Part shown: piece after piece, positions 1-10,568 of the stretch | How the letters are laid out: every line of letters starts with the position of its first letter | Numbering within the stretch: position 1 is the stretch's first letter | NCBI RefSeq assembly: GCF_016239305.1 | Contig: NZ_JAEHOQ010000001.1 | Location: forward strand, 1-64,000 | DNA length: 64,000 nt | Source of the DNA: Proteus vulgaris | GTDB lineage: Bacteria; Pseudomonadota; Gammaproteobacteria; Enterobacterales; Enterobacteriaceae | Reading direction: 5' to 3' | Notes under the pieces: generated by a model | What the model was told of the DNA's origin: nothing | The model's database searches: none | The model's input: only the letters and a program-made list of their open reading frames with translations | Translations under genes and position numbers: made by a program

Positions 1-63
1 GGATTCGAACCTCCGACCGCTCGGTTCGTAGCCGAGTACTCTATCCAGCTGAGCTAAGGATGC
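1..63 (-). tRNA. tRNA-Arg(ACG), partial at window edge
   Basis: Read on the minus strand this is the 5' part of an arginine tRNA with anticodon ACG. It matches the complete copy at 152-228 base for base over its whole visible length. The 3' acceptor strand lies outside the window. It is the next copy in a tandem array with a spacing of 165 bp, resembling the serV-argV-argY cluster next to csrA in E. coli. Confidence 0.95.
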
Positions 64-113
64 GCCGATTTAATACTTTACTCTTTTAATGCAAATTATT
101 CACCATTTGCACC

Positions 114-146
114 AAAATAAAAACCCCATACATTAATCATGGGGTT
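114..146 (-). terminator. Hairpin with T-run between tRNA-Arg copies
   Basis: AACCCCAT (122-129) pairs with ATGGGGTT (139-146). On the minus strand the stem is followed by a T-rich tract, so it looks like an intrinsic terminator just after the 152-228 tRNA-Arg. Either each tRNA copy ends its own transcript, or this is a partial terminator or processing hairpin within a polycistronic tRNA transcript. Confidence 0.7.
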
Positions 147-151
147 AGAAT

Positions 152-228
152 TGGTGCATCCTGGAGGATTCGAACCTCCGACCGCTCGGTTCGTAGCCGA
201 GTACTCTATCCAGCTGAGCTAAGGATGC
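152..228 (-). tRNA. tRNA-Arg(ACG)
   Basis: This is a complete 77-nt tRNA on the minus strand. The anticodon loop reads CTACGAA (anticodon ACG), the T-loop is GGTTCGAATCC, and the 3' CCA is encoded (TGG at 152-154 on the plus strand). It would decode CGU/CGC/CGA after A34-to-inosine editing. It lies 8 bp from tRNA-Ser, in the arrangement of the enterobacterial serV-argV cluster downstream of csrA. Confidence 0.97.
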
Positions 229-236
229 AATCTAAA

Positions 237-329
237 TGGCGGTGAGAGAGGGATTCGAACCCTCGATGCAGCTTTTGACCGCATACTCCCTTAGCAGGGG
301 AGCGCCTTCAGCCTCTCGGCCATCTCACC
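237..329 (-). tRNA. tRNA-Ser(GCU)
   Basis: This is a 93-nt class II tRNA on the minus strand with a long variable arm, anticodon GCT in the loop CTGCTAA, and an encoded CCA. It decodes AGC/AGU serine codons. It is first in the tRNA transcript, with the tRNA-Arg copies following, and corresponds to serV of E. coli. Confidence 0.97.
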
Positions 330-719
330 ATATTTAGAACCACTCGAAGAAGTTCTTACTGAACATCTCGTCTCTGTGTGGCGCACATATTACTTTCTCA
401 GCCTAAGAAGTCAAACAATTTTTCTCAACTTTTTACGAATATACGTTTGTTTGAACACTTCACAAACAAACTGATGCGTTTATCAGCAAGATTAGCTAAA
501 AAAGTCCTAAACACAATGATATCTCTGATGAAAAATCATTCAAGTATTTTATTCTCATAGCAAATATATTTATTCTCAAAACAAATAATTGTGAAGCGAA
601 TGATTAGAGGTAAAAAGAGTTTCAATTCTGTCAATCAGAATAAACGGATAGTGTAATAATAAATGCAACTCAAGAAGAGTGAAGATAGGAACCAAAAAGG
701 GAATAAAAAGTCTTAGGAA
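330..719. other. Non-coding spacer upstream of the tRNA cluster
   Basis: AT-rich spacer between tRNA-Ser and the csrA terminator. It should hold the promoter of the tRNA transcript just above 330. A 60-codon reading frame at 378-560 lacks a ribosome binding site and any recognisable motif, so I do not call it. Confidence 0.5.
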
Positions 720-757
720 GAGAAAAGCGCCCAGACCCGGCAAAAGTGTGGACGCTT
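720..757 (-). terminator. Probable csrA terminator
   Basis: AAGCGCCCA (725-733) pairs with TGGACGCTT (749-757), with one G-U pair. On the minus strand the stem is followed by TTTTCTCTT. It lies about 40 bp beyond the csrA stop codon. Confidence 0.6.
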
Positions 758-794
758 ACGAATGAATTGTAACTAACTAAAAATAGGAATTTGT

Positions 795-983
795 TTAGTA
801 GTTATCGGTAGGCTGAGTTTTCTCGGCCTGAATTCGTTGATAGATCTCTTCACGATGGACAGATACTTCTTTGGGTGCATTTACGCCAATCCGTACCTGA
901 TTACCTTTAACCCCTAAAACGGTTACGGTTACATCATCGCCTATCATAAGCGTTTCACCAACTCGACGAGTTAGAATAAGCAT
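795..983 (-). CDS. csrA: Carbon storage regulator CsrA
   Basis: A 62-residue RNA-binding global regulator. CsrA dimers bind GGA motifs in mRNA leaders and alter translation or stability, controlling carbon flux, motility and biofilm formation; in Proteus the homologue (RsmA) affects swarming. The protein begins [18 protein letters not shown], the hallmark of the family, and the conserved [11 protein letters not shown] segment follows near residues 42-52. The C-terminal tail ([10 protein letters not shown]) is the variable part. AAGGAG precedes the ATG. It sits downstream of alaS in the same orientation, as in other enterics, with its own 220 bp upstream region. Confidence 0.98.
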
Positions 984-1150
984 TCTTTGCTCCTTGAAAA
1001 TTTACAAGAGTCGGGTCTCTAGAATTTCCCGGCCATTATCCATCATACATTGTCAATTCGTATAATCATTATTTATCACAAGTAACTCATACTTCATAAC
1101 AAAATATAAATTTAGTGACTGATTATTTAACGGATCATCAATATCTCTAT

Positions 1151-1186
1151 AAGGCGTTATCCCTATAAATCAGGAATAGCGCCTTT
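1151..1186. terminator. Hairpin downstream of alaS
   Basis: AAGGCG (1151-1156) pairs with CGCCTT (1180-1185), with additional pairs inside (TAT/ATA). The T-run lies on the plus-strand side, so it would terminate rightward transcription well and leftward alaS transcription only weakly. That is compatible with some read-through from alaS into csrA. Confidence 0.5.
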
Positions 1187-1203
1187 TTTCAGGTTATTAT
1201 CGC

Positions 1204-3831
1204 TTACAGATGCGATTCAACCCACTCGTCAACACTTGCTAAAGCCACAGGTAAAGCATCAATATCAGTACCACCAGCTTGAGCCATATCAGGGCGACCG
1301 CCACCTTTACCGCCGATTTGCTGTGCTACATAACTAATTAACTCTCCTGCTTTAACTTTAGCAGTCAAATCTTTAGTGACCCCAACAATTAAGCTCACTT
1401 TACCATCAGAAATAGTAGAAAGCACAATAATTGCTGAACCCAATTGATTTTTTAAATCATCAACCATCGTTCTTAACATTTTTGGCTCAACACCATTAAG
1501 CTCACGAACTAAAAGTTTGATACCTTTCACGTTTTTAGCTTGTCCACCTAAAGAAGAACTTTCTTGGGCAGCTTGCTGATCTTTTAGTTGTTGGAGTTCT
1601 TTTTCTAATAAGCGGTATTTTTCTTGGACTGTCTTAATTCTTTCAACCAAGTTTGTACCGTCACTTTTTAGAACTTGTGCAACAAGAGAGATAAGGTCTG
1701 ATTGCTCATGAACACTCTCAATTGCTGTAATACCTGTAATTGCCTCAATACGACGAATACCAGCAGCAGTGCCTGACTCATTGATAATACGGAACAAACC
1801 AATATCACCTGTTCTAGAAGCGTGAGTACCACCGCAAAGCTCAGTAGAGAAATCACCCATGGTTAAAACACGAACACGTTCATCGTATTTCTCACCAAAC
1901 AGTGCCATAGCACCTTTCTCTTTAGCATCTTCAAGATCCATTAACTCAGTGACAACTGGTGAGTTAAGACGGATTTGTGCATTTACAATATCTTCGATTT
2001 CTCGCAATTGTTCTGGTTTAACTGCTTCAAAATGAGAGAAGTCAAAACGCAGGTATTTATCGTTAACCAAAGAACCTTTTTGCGTAACATGCGTACCCAG
2101 CACTTGGCGTAATGCAGCATGTAATAAGTGAGTCGCAGAGTGATTTAAGCGAATGGCATCACGGCGAGCAATATCAATGTTAGCATTGATTTTATGGTTA
2201 ACAATAAATGACCCTACGTTAACTTTACCAATATGGCCAATTGCTTTACCGTATTTTTGCGTATCTGTGACTTCAAACTGACTATCTTTGCCAGTCAGAA
2301 TACCTTTATCGCCAACCTGTCCACCGGACTCGGCATAAAATGCCGTTTTATTTAAGAAGATAATCCCTTCTTCGCCCGCTTTTAATTCAGTGACTGATTG
2401 TCCGTTATGGAAAATGGCAGTAATTGTACCCTGCTGTTCATTATGATCATAACCAGAGAAATCACTGCGACTATCAACTTTAATAAGACTATTATAATCA
2501 GTACCAAAACCGCTGGATTCGCGAGCACGTTTACGTTGCTCTTCCATCGCGACTTCAAAGCCTTTTTCATCAACTTTGATATTTCTTTCACGACAAACAT
2601 CGGCAGTTAAATCGAGAGGGAAACCATATGTATCATAAAGGCGGAAAGCGGTTTCACCCGGAAGAACGTCATCTGTTAATTGAGCAAGCTCTTCATCTAA
2701 TAGTTGAAGACCACGTTCTAATGTACGAGCAAACTGCTCTTCTTCCGTTTTTAATACTTTTTCAACGATAGCTTGTTGGCGTTTTAATTCTTCACCCGCT
2801 TCAGCCATCACTTCAATTAATGGAGCGACTAACTTATAGAAGAAGGTATCTTTGGCGCCAAGCATATAACCATGACGTACTGCACGACGAATAATACGAC
2901 GCAGCACATAGCCACGACCTTCATTAGAAGGAATAACGCCATCACAAATAAGGAATGAACAAGAACGAATATGGTCGGCAATAACGCGTAATGATTTATT
3001 TTCTAAATCCGTTGCATTAGTCACTTGTGCAACAGATTTAATTAAAGAACGGAATAAATCAATCTCATAGTTAGAGTTTACATGCTGTAAAACAGCAGTA
3101 ATACGCTCTAATCCCATTCCCGTATCAACAGATGGTTTCGGCAGTGGATCCATAGTGCCATCTGATTGACGATTAAATTGCATGAAAACGATATTCCAGA
3201 TCTCAATATAGCGATCGCCATCTTCTTCTGGAGATCCTGGAGGTCCGCCCCAAATGTGGTCACCATGATCATAAAATATTTCGGTACAAGGTCCACAAGG
3301 GCCGGTATCACCCATTTGCCAGAAGTTATCTGATGCAAAAGGTGCGCCTTTGTTATCACCAATACGGATTATTCTTTCGGCCGGAATACCAATTTCTTTA
3401 TTCCAAATATCATAAGCTTCATCATCTGTGGCATATACCGTTACCCAAAGTCTTTCTTTAGGTAAATTAAACCACTCTTTGCTGGTTAATAATTCCCAAG
3501 CAAAATTGATTGCATCATGTTTGAAATAGTCACCAAAACTGAAATTACCTAGCATTTCAAAAAAAGTATGGTGACGAGCAGTATAACCCACATTTTCTAA
3601 ATCGTTATGTTTACCACCTGCACGCACACAGCGTTGTGCAGTTGTCGCTCGGGAATAAGGTCTATTGTCCAATCCAAGAAATACATCTTTGAATTGGTTC
3701 ATCCCTGCGTTTGTAAACAGCAATGTTGGATCGTTATTTGGAACCAAAGAACTGCTAGGTACTATTTGATGTCCTTTAGTATGAAAAAAGTCGAGAAACG
3801 CCTGACGGATCTCAGCGGTGCTTTTGCTCAT
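1204..3831 (-). CDS. alaS: Alanine--tRNA ligase
   Basis: An 875-residue class II aminoacyl-tRNA synthetase that charges tRNA-Ala in the cytoplasm; E. coli AlaRS is 876 residues, so this is full length. The N-terminal catalytic domain begins [17 protein letters not shown]. The editing-domain zinc motif is present as HSATHLLH near residue 565 and CGGTH near residue 665, which hydrolyse mischarged Ser/Gly-tRNA. The glycine-rich C-terminal C-Ala domain ends with [16 protein letters not shown] small inverted repeat (GAGG/CCTC near 3880-3900) lies in its leader. Between it and recA lies an unusual 900 bp gap. Confidence 0.98.
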   Translation of the reverse strand: MSKSTAEIRQAFLDFFHTKGHQIVPSSSLVPNNDPTLLFTNAGMNQFKDVFLGLDNRPYSRATTAQRCVRAGGKHNDLENVGYTARHHTFFEMLGNFSFGDYFKHDAINFAWELLTSKEWFNLPKERLWVTVYATDDEAYDIWNKEIGIPAERIIRIGDNKGAPFASDNFWQMGDTGPCGPCTEIFYDHGDHIWGGPPGSPEEDGDRYIEIWNIVFMQFNRQSDGTMDPLPKPSVDTGMGLERITAVLQHVNSNYEIDLFRSLIKSVAQVTNATDLENKSLRVIADHIRSCSFLICDGVIPSNEGRGYVLRRIIRRAVRHGYMLGAKDTFFYKLVAPLIEVMAEAGEELKRQQAIVEKVLKTEEEQFARTLERGLQLLDEELAQLTDDVLPGETAFRLYDTYGFPLDLTADVCRERNIKVDEKGFEVAMEEQRKRARESSGFGTDYNSLIKVDSRSDFSGYDHNEQQGTITAIFHNGQSVTELKAGEEGIIFLNKTAFYAESGGQVGDKGILTGKDSQFEVTDTQKYGKAIGHIGKVNVGSFIVNHKINANIDIARRDAIRLNHSATHLLHAALRQVLGTHVTQKGSLVNDKYLRFDFSHFEAVKPEQLREIEDIVNAQIRLNSPVVTELMDLEDAKEKGAMALFGEKYDERVRVLTMGDFSTELCGGTHASRTGDIGLFRIINESGTAAGIRRIEAITGITAIESVHEQSDLISLVAQVLKSDGTNLVERIKTVQEKYRLLEKELQQLKDQQAAQESSSLGGQAKNVKGIKLLVRELNGVEPKMLRTMVDDLKNQLGSAIIVLSTISDGKVSLIVGVTKDLTAKVKAGELISYVAQQIGGKGGGRPDMAQAGGTDIDALPVALASVDEWVESHL

Positions 3832-4599
3832 AATTATCCCGAAATCAAGCTGGAAAAACAGAAATTAGAAATCTAGTTAGAGGAGGTTTATTGTTACCTC
3901 TACTTAGCCAACGAATACATAAGTAGGGATAAGATAGAATTTCTTCTGTCAGAAGTAAAACCCCCGATAAACTTATTCGTGTTGACATTGTAAATCGTCT
4001 AGTTTTTTTCTGAAAGTGCGATTGTTATCTGAGAATGGGACTTTTCTCTATTTAAGAGAGAATATTCTAAGAAATGTAAGTGGTTTAAAGTATTTTCATT
4101 TTGTAATTATTAAAAACTATTTGTTATTATTACTTTTTTATCTCATCACATGCTATATGCGTTTTTTTCTTAAATAATTTCTTTTTCTTATAGCAATCAA
4201 TAATAAACACATAAGCATTATCACTTAAAACAAACAATAAACTCATGATAACTTGCTAAAATAAAAGTATTTCTCAGTATAAAACCTATCTCATCACTAA
4301 ATAGTCTTTTAAATACCATCTTAATTAGATTCAAATATCTTGAAGATATTTATCTCTATATGTCAATTATTTACTATCTGATTTAACCAGATATCAGTAA
4401 TAATTCTCATTTAGATTTATAATATCTGAAAATATATCATCAAAACTTCACTATATAAACTTTCATACAACTATAAAAAATAGTTAGTAAAAAATATCGT
4501 TATATCAAATTAAACAGTGTTAAAGGCTGATTTTACTAGATGAAAAATAGAATAAACCCGATATGAACCCTAAATTGGATAAATAATACTACATATAAC
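3832..4599. other. Gene-free AT-rich gap where recX is expected
   Basis: No reading frame with coding character was found on either strand. In many enterics recX lies directly downstream of recA and before alaS. Here I could recognise neither an intact nor a decayed recX. The alaS promoter and leader must lie in the left part. Confidence 0.55.
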
Positions 4600-4630
4600 A
4601 AAAAGGAAGCTTTTTTAGAGCTTCCTTTTT
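4600..4630 (-). terminator. recA terminator
   Basis: AAAAAGGAAGCT (4600-4611) and AGCTTCCTTTTT (4619-4630) form a 12-bp stem with a 7-nt loop and T-runs on both strands. It lies about 100 bp past the recA stop, so recA is probably monocistronic. Confidence 0.85.
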
Positions 4631-4733
4631 TAAGTGAGTTAAATCACATTAATTGACTAGCCATTTATCATTACAATGATAGTAATTTGTCTAAACATGG
4701 AATCAATTAGTTGTTTTATCACAAGCTAAGAGA

Positions 4734-5801
4734 TTATTCTTCTGTCTCTCCGAGATCAGCTGCATCACCTTCATTCGTAAAATCAGCTGCGCTTGTAAAC
4801 TCACCTGCGTGGTTTAATAACATTTCACGTAATTTTGTATTTAAATCATTGTACATTTCTGGATGCTCTTTTAGGTAAGTTGTTGCATTGGCTTTACCTT
4901 GACCAATTTTCTCACCATTGTAGCTGTACCATGCGCCAGCTTTTTCTACCAATTTATGTTTAACACCTAAATCGATAAGCTCCCCAAAAGTATTAATACC
5001 TTCGCCATACATAATTTGGAATTCAGCTTGTTTAAATGGTGCTGCAATCTTATTTTTTACAACCTTAACGCGGGTTTCACTACCCACAACTTCATCACCA
5101 TTTTTAACAGAACCGATACGACGAATATCTAAACGAACAGATGCGTAAAACTTAAGCGCGTTACCACCCGTTGTGGTTTCTGGATTACCAAACATAACAC
5201 CAATTTTCATACGAATTTGGTTGATGAAAATAAGTAATGTGTTGGAGTTTTTCAAGTTACCCGCTAATTTACGCATAGCTTGACTCATCATACGAGCAGC
5301 AAGACCTACGTGAGAATCACCGATTTCACCTTCAATTTCAGCTTTTGGCGTTAATGCAGCCACTGAGTCAACAACGATAACATCAACAGCACCAGAGCGA
5401 GATAATGCATCACAAATTTCTAAGGCTTGCTCACCAGTATCAGGCTGAGAACACAGCAGATTATCAATATCTACGCCTAATTTTTTCGCATAAATTGGAT
5501 CTAATGCATGTTCAGCATCGATAAACGCACAGATTTTACCTTCACGTTGAGCTGAAGCGATAACTTGTAATGTTAAAGTTGTTTTACCTGACGATTCTGG
5601 GCCATAGATTTCAACAATACGACCACGTGGTAAACCACCAGCACCTAAAGCAACGTCTAATGATAAAGAACCTGTAGAGATGGTTTCAACGTTCATGGAA
5701 CGATCTTCGCCCAGACGCATGATAGACCCTTTACCAAATTGTTTTTCAATTTGACCAAGTGCTGCGGCCAATGCTTTTTGTTTGTTTTCATCAATAGCCA
5801 T
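4734..5801 (-). CDS. recA: Recombinase RecA
   Basis: A 355-residue DNA-dependent ATPase that forms filaments on ssDNA, promotes strand exchange and triggers LexA self-cleavage. The Walker A motif GPESSGKTT lies near residues 67-75. L2-region residues and the acidic C-terminal tail (AADLGETEE) are visible. I chose the ATG at 5799-5801 ([11 protein letters not shown]), which has GGGAG a few bases upstream and gives the usual family length; a longer in-frame ATG at 5828 adds nine non-conserved residues. The SOS promoter is described separately. The pncC stop lies immediately beyond that promoter. Confidence 0.98.
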   Translation of the reverse strand: MAIDENKQKALAAALGQIEKQFGKGSIMRLGEDRSMNVETISTGSLSLDVALGAGGLPRGRIVEIYGPESSGKTTLTLQVIASAQREGKICAFIDAEHALDPIYAKKLGVDIDNLLCSQPDTGEQALEICDALSRSGAVDVIVVDSVAALTPKAEIEGEIGDSHVGLAARMMSQAMRKLAGNLKNSNTLLIFINQIRMKIGVMFGNPETTTGGNALKFYASVRLDIRRIGSVKNGDEVVGSETRVKVVKNKIAAPFKQAEFQIMYGEGINTFGELIDLGVKHKLVEKAGAWYSYNGEKIGQGKANATTYLKEHPEMYNDLNTKLREMLLNHAGEFTSAADFTNEGDAADLGETEE

Positions 5802-5879
5802 GTTATCTCCCTCTGGGCAGTGAAACATAAGGATGGGTCACTACCATTAAAACGTATATGATTTTGCTTGTTGAAATTC

Positions 5880-5907
5880 ATTATACTGTATAATCATACA
5901 GTATCAA
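5880..5907 (-). promoter_or_regulatory. recA promoter with LexA (SOS) box
   Basis: On the minus strand TTGATA (-35, 5902-5907) and TATAAT (-10, 5880-5885) are separated by 16 nt. The spacer is a LexA box, TACTGTATAATCATACAGTA on the plus strand (5884-5903), i.e. CTGT-N8-ACAG. This is the same layout as the E. coli recA promoter, so LexA repression and SOS induction can be inferred with confidence. Confidence 0.93.
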
Positions 5908-5908
5908 G

Positions 5909-6415
5909 TTAATTATTTATAATTTCTTTAAGTATTGATTTTAAAGAAAAAACAACAGATCCTGCTCTTACTTGCTCTCGCGAACCACTGAAGATACAGT
6001 GTTTTGCTGTTACCTGAATACCTGTTGTTGTTTTAACAGCAAAGCCAAACCAAACTAAACCCACTGGTTTTTCTTTACTACCACCACCAGGGCCTGCAAT
6101 ACCACTAACAGAAACAGCAAAATCTGCATTTGCAGCGCTAAGTGCGCCTTTCGCCATCTGAAGAACGACTTCTTCGCTAACAGCGCCGTATTTAATCAAG
6201 GTTTGTTCATCAACGCCTATCATTTCATGCTTTGCTTCATTACTGTAGGTCACAAAGCCACGGTGATAATAATCAGAGCTTCCTGCAATATCCGTGATGA
6301 TTTTTGCAATCCATCCACCAGTACAGGACTCTGCCGTTGTTATCGTGCTCTTCTTTTCAATTAACGCTTTACCCACCTCAATACTTAGGTGAGTCATTTC
6401 ATCGTAATTTATCAT
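5909..6415 (-). CDS. pncC: Nicotinamide-nucleotide amidase PncC (CinA C-terminal family)
   Basis: A 168-residue stand-alone CinA C-terminal domain protein. The family deamidates nicotinamide mononucleotide to nicotinate mononucleotide, recycling NMN released by DNA ligase. Conserved blocks are TTAESCTGGW (residues 27-36), GFVTYSNEAK and SVSGIAGPGGG near 103-113. Length and order match E. coli YgaD/PncC, which also precedes recA. The recA promoter begins just after its stop codon. Confidence 0.95.
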   Translation of the reverse strand: MINYDEMTHLSIEVGKALIEKKSTITTAESCTGGWIAKIITDIAGSSDYYHRGFVTYSNEAKHEMIGVDEQTLIKYGAVSEEVVLQMAKGALSAANADFAVSVSGIAGPGGGSKEKPVGLVWFGFAVKTTTGIQVTAKHCIFSGSREQVRAGSVVFSLKSILKEIINN

Positions 6416-6451
6416 TAAGGTTCATCTAACCTCTATTCTAAATTCTACCGT

Positions 6452-7651
6452 TTAAGATCTCTTTCTGGTGCAATCCCATAACCATAAACCACCAATTGCG
6501 AGTGCAAAGATGGCACCAAAACCAATTCCGATGGCAACAACAGAAATACCAATACTCGTGACTAGTGAGAACAAGCCTAACATTAATAGCATCGCTGTAT
6601 TTTCACCTAAGTTTTGTACCGCGATAGCATTACCAGCTCCCACACTGTGTTTTCCTTTATCTTGTAATAACGCATTCAATGGCACCACAAAGAAGCCACC
6701 AAAAACACCAATAACGATAAGAATTAAATAGGATGGAATAATTGAGGTTTGCAACGAAAAATAAACTACGCCAAGACCAATTAAAATACCCGCTGGCATA
6801 CAGCGACGTACTGTTTTCAGTGTCACAAATTTAGCAGCTAATCCAGCTCCTACAACTATACCAATAGCCACCATTGCATTTAATATCGTTGGAGTAGTGT
6901 TATCAGTCATGCCTAATGCAATAGGTACCCATTGAACAAGCAGAAAACGCAAAGTTACGCCTGCGCCCCAAAACATACTTGTTCCCACTAAAGAAAAACG
7001 GCTTTCTTTATCTGCCCATAAAGTACGTGTTGCCTCAAGGAATTGAGCAAACATTCTTTTTATGTTCCAACCCCGACCTATTTGAGCAGCAGATAATTTA
7101 GGTATGCCAAAGTTAACAAAAACCGCAAAAGCGTACATTGCTGCACAGACACCTAATGCAAAAACAATACTCCAATCAGAGAGTAAACCACCAATCACTG
7201 AACCTAATAAAATAGCGGCTATGGTTGATGCTTCCATTAAACCATTCGCTTTTACTAAGCGTTCACCGTCGGTTAATTCTCCTAAAATACCATATTTAGC
7301 TGGGGAATAAACTGCCGCACCAATCCCAACTAAGGCGTAACCTAAGAATGGATCAGAGCCAACACAAATAAGAAATGCACCCACAAATTTTAAGATATTA
7401 CCACTGAGCATAACCCTTCCTTTAGGGTTACGATCAGCAACTTGCCCAACAAAAGGCGCTAAGAGAATAAAAGCCAGCACAAAGACCATTTGTAAAACAG
7501 GCTGACTCCATTCGGGGTAAAGAGCCGATTTAAACTGGGCTAAAATGGCAAAAAGTAGTGCATTATCAGCAAAAGCAGAAAGAAATTGCGATAACAATAC
7601 TGCTTTCATTCCCCGACTCATCAACGGAGGCTGGCTAATATTCTCTGACAT
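6452..7651 (-). CDS. lplT: Lysophospholipid transporter LplT
   Basis: A 399-residue inner-membrane major facilitator superfamily protein with about twelve hydrophobic segments. It flips lysophospholipids, especially lyso-PE, from the periplasmic to the cytoplasmic leaflet. The N-terminal half carries the loop [12 protein letters not shown], an MFS motif A type sequence. Its ATG overlaps the aas stop by one base (TAATG), so the two are translationally coupled, and Aas re-acylates what LplT delivers. In several other bacteria the two are fused in one polypeptide. Confidence 0.96.
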   Translation of the reverse strand: MSENISQPPLMSRGMKAVLLSQFLSAFADNALLFAILAQFKSALYPEWSQPVLQMVFVLAFILLAPFVGQVADRNPKGRVMLSGNILKFVGAFLICVGSDPFLGYALVGIGAAVYSPAKYGILGELTDGERLVKANGLMEASTIAAILLGSVIGGLLSDWSIVFALGVCAAMYAFAVFVNFGIPKLSAAQIGRGWNIKRMFAQFLEATRTLWADKESRFSLVGTSMFWGAGVTLRFLLVQWVPIALGMTDNTTPTILNAMVAIGIVVGAGLAAKFVTLKTVRRCMPAGILIGLGVVYFSLQTSIIPSYLILIVIGVFGGFFVVPLNALLQDKGKHSVGAGNAIAVQNLGENTAMLLMLGLFSLVTSIGISVVAIGIGFGAIFALAIGGLWLWDCTRKRS

Positions 7652-9816
7652 TAGTTATTTTCCTGTTCAGCTAGTTTTTTCAATGAGACAAAATCCGTTT
7701 TCCCACTCCCAAGAACAGGAATTTCTTTGATAAAACGAATATCCTTCGGTACGGCGATTTCAGCAACACCTTCTGCTTTAGCCAGTGTTGATAATGCGCT
7801 ACGATCCAATTGCTTATCTGTTGTAAACAGTACCAGTGATTCACCTCTGCGTTTATCACTGATTGTCACAACAGCGTGTTCGCCAGCGGACGCTTTACGT
7901 GCGAGTTGCTCAACACCTTCAAGAGAGACCATCTCACCGGCAATTTTAGCAAAGCGTTTTACACGTCCTTTAATAGTACAAAAGCCTTCGCTATCGATAG
8001 CAACAATATCACCAGTGTCATACCAACCTTCTTCGTCAATACCTTCCGCGTTTGTAGCTACAGGGACTTCTAGTTTTTCTGGCGATTCAACACGTAAATA
8101 CCCCGTCATTACATTCGGGCCACGTAATTGTAATCGTCCCCCTTCCGCGATCCCATTCATTGGGATAAGTCGGCCTTCCATACCAGGCAATAAACGGCCT
8201 ACGGTATGTGCTTTAGCGCTCATCGGTACATTGATTGACACAACAGGTGCACATTCGGTAACACCATAACCTTCTAAAATACGGATCCCGAACTTTTCTT
8301 GCCATAAAACACGGGTTGATTCTGATAGTTTTTCAGCACCAGCAACCACATACCTAACTCTGGCAAAATCGTATGGATGAGCAAACTTTCCGTAATTTCC
8401 TAAAAAGGTTGATGTACCAAATAACACCGTACAATTTTGGTCATACACTAATTCAGGCACAACACGATAGTGTAATGGACTTGGATAAAGAAAAACTCGA
8501 GCCCCCAAGCAAATTGGCGTTAATAGACAAGCCGTTAAGCCAAATGCATGGAATAACGGTAATGCTGACATAAATTTATCTTTAGGTGAAAAGTCAGCAA
8601 TAGCACGAATTTGATCTACGTTAGCCAGTAAACTTGAATGACTATGAACAACACCTTTAGGTGTACCTTCAGATCCTGACGTAAATAGAATAACCGCAGC
8701 ATCCGTTGATTTTTGCGGTAACATCGCTTTATGTGGCGTAATAAGGTGTTTGAGGATCCAGCGTTTATCTTCACTCGTCACACTATCTTTGAGATCTTCA
8801 AGGTAAATCCAATTCGCATCTGGGGTTTGTTCAGGAATATGTAATAAATTTCCTTTTTCTAAAAATTGGCGTGATGTAAAAATGGTTTTTATTGATGCCG
8901 CTTTCATCGCATTTTGTACGCCTAAGCTACCCGCAGTGTAGTTAAGCATAGCAACAACACGTTGACGCATTGTTGCACCTAATAATGCAGCCGCTGTTAC
9001 CGTTGTATTGGGAAGTAACAAGCCAATACGTTCATTAGGCTCTGTGTAGCGTTCAATTAGTCGGCTGATCCCTAATGTTTTTTTCAGCAATCCTTGGTAA
9101 GAATCTTCTTTTAGATTGATATCTGAAATTAACGGGCTAAATCGACCATATTGAGACATTGCCTGTAAAAATGCCTCATACAGTGTAATTTTAGGGCGTG
9201 TATCCATGATGGCATTCATCATGATATCACGCATGGCTTCCCCTGCTAATCGACGGCGCTCGGCTGATTTTTCTGCTTTTGGCATGGGTAAATCAACGGC
9301 TGGAAGTACCTTAATTGTGATTTTAGGAAAGAAATGGGATTTCACACGCAAACTTTTACGTACTCGTGAAAAGTAGCTAAATTCAGCACCTTCAATCCTA
9401 ATAGGAACAACTTTAGCGCCTGATTTAGCAGCAATAAAAGCAGCCCCTTCATAAATCTTCATTAATCCATTCGTTACTGTGATCCTTCCTTCGGGAAAAA
9501 TCACCACTGGGCGACCTTTATCGACTTCTTTTACTAATTGACGCACCGCCATTGGGTTTGCGGGATCTAAAGGCACAATATCAGCATAACGACCTAACCA
9601 TCTTGTCGTTTTTGCAGAAGCCACAGAGGTATAAACAGCAAACACAGGATTAATAGGTAGGAACAAACGCAATAATATACCATCAATAAAAGAAGTATGA
9701 TTTGGTGTAATTATACATTTTTCATATTGAGAAAACTGATTAACAAGTCCTTCAATTCTTATTCTAAATAAGAATTTAAATAGTGTTTTAAAAAACGCTA
9801 TTAACATCATATCCAT
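7651..9816 (-). CDS. aas: Bifunctional acyl-ACP synthetase / 2-acyl-GPE acyltransferase Aas
   Basis: A 721-residue membrane-associated enzyme that re-acylates lysophosphatidylethanolamine. The N-terminal PlsC-like domain shows the HX4D motif (HTSFID, near residues 40-45) and FPEGR near 110. The C-terminal two thirds is an AMP-forming acyl-ACP synthetase with [12 protein letters not shown] near residue 375 and YDTGD near 585. The E. coli protein is 719 residues. A second ATG (9810) could also serve as the start. It heads the aas-lplT operon. Confidence 0.96.
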   Translation of the reverse strand: MDMMLIAFFKTLFKFLFRIRIEGLVNQFSQYEKCIITPNHTSFIDGILLRLFLPINPVFAVYTSVASAKTTRWLGRYADIVPLDPANPMAVRQLVKEVDKGRPVVIFPEGRITVTNGLMKIYEGAAFIAAKSGAKVVPIRIEGAEFSYFSRVRKSLRVKSHFFPKITIKVLPAVDLPMPKAEKSAERRRLAGEAMRDIMMNAIMDTRPKITLYEAFLQAMSQYGRFSPLISDINLKEDSYQGLLKKTLGISRLIERYTEPNERIGLLLPNTTVTAAALLGATMRQRVVAMLNYTAGSLGVQNAMKAASIKTIFTSRQFLEKGNLLHIPEQTPDANWIYLEDLKDSVTSEDKRWILKHLITPHKAMLPQKSTDAAVILFTSGSEGTPKGVVHSHSSLLANVDQIRAIADFSPKDKFMSALPLFHAFGLTACLLTPICLGARVFLYPSPLHYRVVPELVYDQNCTVLFGTSTFLGNYGKFAHPYDFARVRYVVAGAEKLSESTRVLWQEKFGIRILEGYGVTECAPVVSINVPMSAKAHTVGRLLPGMEGRLIPMNGIAEGGRLQLRGPNVMTGYLRVESPEKLEVPVATNAEGIDEEGWYDTGDIVAIDSEGFCTIKGRVKRFAKIAGEMVSLEGVEQLARKASAGEHAVVTISDKRRGESLVLFTTDKQLDRSALSTLAKAEGVAEIAVPKDIRFIKEIPVLGSGKTDFVSLKKLAEQENN

Positions 9817-9913
9817 ATCTCATTTTGCTATAATTAGCCTTACTATAAATAGGATGTGATGAAAATAAAATAGATGACCCCTGTTTTGTCCTTTATATCA
9901 GACGACTTCCTAA

Positions 9914-10426
9914 TTATTTGGCGAGTTCTGCGAGAATTACCGCAATAATTTCATTAATAGATAATCCAGCATCAACAATAATATCTGCGCATTGCATATA
10001 TAAAGGTTCACGCTTAATTAAAACATCATGTATTTCTGAAACTAATGTTTTACCTGTCAAGCTAGGTCTTTGTGCTTCATTAGGATCTTGAGATAAACGT
10101 TCAACTAACGTTTCAAGCGAGGCCTGTAAATAAATTGTAACACCCGAGGTTTTCATAAAAGCACGATTTTTATCTGCCAAAACCATACCACCACCCGTTG
10201 AAATAACTTGGTTAGGTTGGCTAACTTGAATAAGAGCGTCTGATTCAATTTGACGAAAGAAATCCCACCCCTTCTCTTCTACCATAGAGGATATAGTTTG
10301 TTGATATTTTTGGGTTATCCAATAATCTGTATCAATAAATTTATAATTTAAAGAGAGAGAAAGCGCTTTACCTACTGTTGTTTTCCCTGCACCTCGAGGT
10401 CCGATAAGGTAAATTGTACTTTCCAT
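9914..10426 (-). CDS. aroL: Shikimate kinase 2 AroL
   Basis: Phosphorylates shikimate at O3 with ATP in aromatic amino acid and chorismate synthesis. Walker A is GPRGAGKTT (residues 9-17), followed by the shikimate-binding DTD (residues 32-34) and the GGG loop (STGGGMVL). The R-rich lid segment is QRPSLTGK. I chose the ATG at 10426 (MESTIYLIGPRG), which aligns exactly with the E. coli AroL start; an upstream ATG at 10444 with a GGGAAC-like SD is possible. A TyrR box upstream supports AroL rather than the constitutive AroK. Confidence 0.93.
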   Translation of the reverse strand: MESTIYLIGPRGAGKTTVGKALSLSLNYKFIDTDYWITQKYQQTISSMVEEKGWDFFRQIESDALIQVSQPNQVISTGGGMVLADKNRAFMKTSGVTIYLQASLETLVERLSQDPNEAQRPSLTGKTLVSEIHDVLIKREPLYMQCADIIVDAGLSINEIIAVILAELAK

Positions 10427-10462
10427 AAAATGCACTATCCCCATAGTGTGTTCCCATAAGGG

Positions 10463-10480
10463 TGTAATTAAAAATTTACA
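10463..10480. promoter_or_regulatory. TyrR box upstream of aroL
   Basis: TGTAAT-N6-TTTACA matches the TyrR consensus TGTAAA-N6-TTTACA with one mismatch. A further half-site TGTAAA lies at 10484-10489, which could be a weak second box. Both are 37-65 bp upstream of the aroL start. TyrR with tyrosine or phenylalanine represses aroL in E. coli, and the same is inferred here. Confidence 0.75.
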
Positions 10481-10514
10481 TACTGTAAAGTATAAACATC
10501 ATACCTGATGTAAC

Positions 10515-10552
10515 AAAAAAATAAAGCCACACTTTAGAAAAGTATGGCTTAT
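10515..10552 (-). terminator. proBA terminator
   Basis: AAGCCACACTTT and AAGTATGGCTT form an imperfect stem, followed on the minus strand by a T-run (TTTATTTTTTTG). It lies between proA and the aroL control region and should separate the two transcripts. Confidence 0.8.
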
Positions 10553-10568
10553 TTAATATTCTCAATAA

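Noticed and set aside
378..560. 60-codon reading frame in the tRNA upstream spacer
   Set aside because: No ribosome binding site, no family resemblance, and the region must hold the tRNA promoter.
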